From JAAFJT01 sp043772905 (GTDB lineage Bacteria; Bacteroidota; Bacteroidia; Chitinophagales; Saprospiraceae): a stretch of DNA of 30,109 nt. The translations under genes were made by a program, and so were the position numbers. This document shows positions 28,981 to 30,109 of this stretch, piece after piece. The stretch is taken from positions 1 through 30,109 of the forward strand of contig JAYVFS010000230.1 of assembly GCA_043772905.1 (NCBI GenBank), in the 5' to 3' direction. The notes beneath the pieces are model-generated. The model did not search any database, was not told the DNA's origin, and saw only the letters and a program-made list of their open reading frames with translations. The stretch's first letter is position 1; each line of letters begins with the position of its first letter.

Positions 28981-30096
28981 TTACTTCTTAGTCGTCTTTT
29001 TAGCTGCTGGTTTTTTCGCAGGCGCTTCAACAGGTGTTTCTTCTTTCTTAGCCGCAGGTTTTTTAGGCAGTTTTGCAACTTCAAGACTTGGCAGAATGGC
29101 ACTTGGATTAGGTACATTATGGATCACACCATCGCTCACATCTGGCACCATCGAACTGCCCGTAACCGCAGAGCGAATGTAAGTGCCCCAAGTCAAATTG
29201 TCCTGACCATCTTTGTGCGCCAAAGCCTTTTCAATGGCAAAATTCGCTGCATTTTCGACAATCCATTCGTAGTTTTCTTGACCAACAGAATGAACATCGG
29301 CATCGGGTGCAGGATTGCAAAAGTCAATCGCATAAGGCACGCCGTTCATCACGCCAAACTCAACGGTATTGAAATCATAGCCCAAAGCACGGCACAATTT
29401 CAAGACATAAGACTCAACCAATGCCAACATCTCTGGCGATGTTTTTTTCTCAACGGCATAACGCAAATGGTGCGGATTGCGTGGTTCATAAGGCATAACG
29501 TGTACATATTTACCGCCCAAGCAGTAACAACGGAAATATTCTTCGAAAACAACTTCCGATTGAAGCATCATCACCAATTGACCTGTTTCGGCATATTTGT
29601 CGAAAAAGTCCTCCATGTTTTCTACCCTATAAACCGATTTCCAACCGCCGCCTGCGTGTGGCTTCATGTATGCAGGAAAGCCAATGTACTTGAAAATCGC
29701 TTCCCAATCCATCGGATATTTCAAGTTGCGGAAAGAGTTTGCCGTCGTATCATCAGGCATTGATTTTGAAGGCAAAATGACTGTGTTTGGTACTGGCACA
29801 CCAACATGAACCGCTAAGGCATTATTAAAAAATTTCTCATCTGCCGACCACCAAAATGGGTTGTTAATGACCGCTGTACCTGAAATCGCTGCGTTTTTCA
29901 AATATGCGCGATAGAACGGCACGTCTTGTGAAATACGGTCAACGATGACCGTATATTCTGTTGGGCTGCCTTGAATAACTTTATCAATCGAGACCGCTTC
30001 GGCAACAATGCCGGGTACATTTTTTTGATTAATGCGCTCGATGAACGCCCAAGGGAATGTATTTTCCTGTCCGAAAAGAATGCCAATTTTTTTCAT
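28981..30096 (-). CDS. ATP-grasp protein with lysine-rich tail
   Basis: A 371-residue protein of the ATP-grasp fold, enzymes that activate a carboxyl group with ATP and join it to an amine or thiol. The central and C-terminal ATP-grasp parts show in GFPAYMKPHAGGGWKSVYRV (about 140, glycine-rich ATP loop), VVFEEYFRCYCLGG, then YDFNTVEFGVMNGVPYAIDFCNPAPDADVHS (about 240-270, the metal-binding Glu and Asn, given as landmarks). After about residue 345 comes a tail of Lys, Ala and Pro repeats (KKPAAKKEE, PAKKPAAKKTTKK) like those of histone H1-type proteins. The substrate is unknown. The start codon is at 30094-30096, so the whole gene is inside the window, and its promoter lies beyond. It may belong to a peptide-forming cluster further on. 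Confidence 0.83.
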   Translation of the reverse strand: MKKIGILFGQENTFPWAFIERINQKNVPGIVAEAVSIDKVIQGSPTEYTVIVDRISQDVPFYRAYLKNAAISGTAVINNPFWWSADEKFFNNALAVHVGVPVPNTVILPSKSMPDDTTANSFRNLKYPMDWEAIFKYIGFPAYMKPHAGGGWKSVYRVENMEDFFDKYAETGQLVMMLQSEVVFEEYFRCYCLGGKYVHVMPYEPRNPHHLRYAVEKKTSPEMLALVESYVLKLCRALGYDFNTVEFGVMNGVPYAIDFCNPAPDADVHSVGQENYEWIVENAANFAIEKALAHKDGQDNLTWGTYIRSAVTGSSMVPDVSDGVIHNVPNPSAILPSLEVAKLPKKPAAKKEETPVEAPAKKPAAKKTTKK

Positions 30097-30109
30097 AAAT
30101 AGCTGATTT

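Noticed and set aside
29119..29763. Open frame of 214 codons on the + strand opposite the ATP-grasp gene
   Set aside because: Antisense shadow of a well-supported gene; the translation is rich in His, Ile and Arg in a manner typical of reversed codons.

Overview
The window comes from a member of the Bacteroidota. Supporting signs are PorX, the type IX secretion (T9SS) regulator; a subtilisin-like protease with a T9SS type A sorting tail; MlaE/MlaF; DUF3127, DUF1569 and DUF433 proteins; a GH3-family adenylating enzyme; the near absence of Shine-Dalgarno sites; and several promoter elements of the phylum type TAnnTTTG. The dockerin-like tail ending in a FIGIKVGD block is a style I associate with Saprospiria, but the class is only a guess. 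I see no tRNA, rRNA, CRISPR array, insertion sequence or phage gene.

Layout. 1-5.6 kb (+): 5'-truncated leuS, a small gene coupled to a decayed retropepsin-like protease, a remnant of a secreted protein, a class V aminotransferase and a DUF1569 protein. 5.6-7.8 kb (-): a frameshifted GPH-type transporter and an EAD11-receiver protein of conflict-system type. 8.0-9.1 kb (+): fabH. 9.2-11.6 kb (-): two coupled genes of unknown function with a good promoter, a divergent peptide deformylase and a GH46-like chitosanase. 12.0-13.6 kb (+): GH3. 13.6-15.2 kb (-): mlaF and mlaE. 15.3-19.0 kb (-): two secreted serine proteases. 19.4-20.9 kb (+): proS. 21-22.5 kb: an outer-membrane protein, an orphan DUF433 antitoxin and a hicA-hicB toxin-antitoxin pair. 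22.6-25.3 kb (+): a nucleotidyltransferase-pabB-pabC operon for p-aminobenzoate/folate. 25.5-30.1 kb: pyrD, DUF3127, porX (+) and an ATP-grasp protein (-).

Most genes are housekeeping. The surprising part is a second layer of structure in the DNA. A short motif, ACCCC(C)(C)TCAGTAT, occurs 26 times with an exact 10-base core (CCCCTCAGTA) on the two strands, where about 0.06 would be expected by chance. It lies inside genes in all reading frames and between genes. Twice it is paired with an inverted partner to build a terminator. This resembles the DNA uptake sequences of Neisseria and Haemophilus, or the HIP1 repeats of cyanobacteria. I know of no described equivalent in Bacteroidota.

Two further repeat layers are present. 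GC-rich palindromes sit in frame inside leuS and probably also in pyrD and the chitosanase gene. About ten unrelated but near-perfect long hairpins lie between genes, the strongest being an 88-bp palindrome that contains the end of pyrD. A 7-base tandem repeat also encodes the hydrophobic core of one protease's signal peptide.
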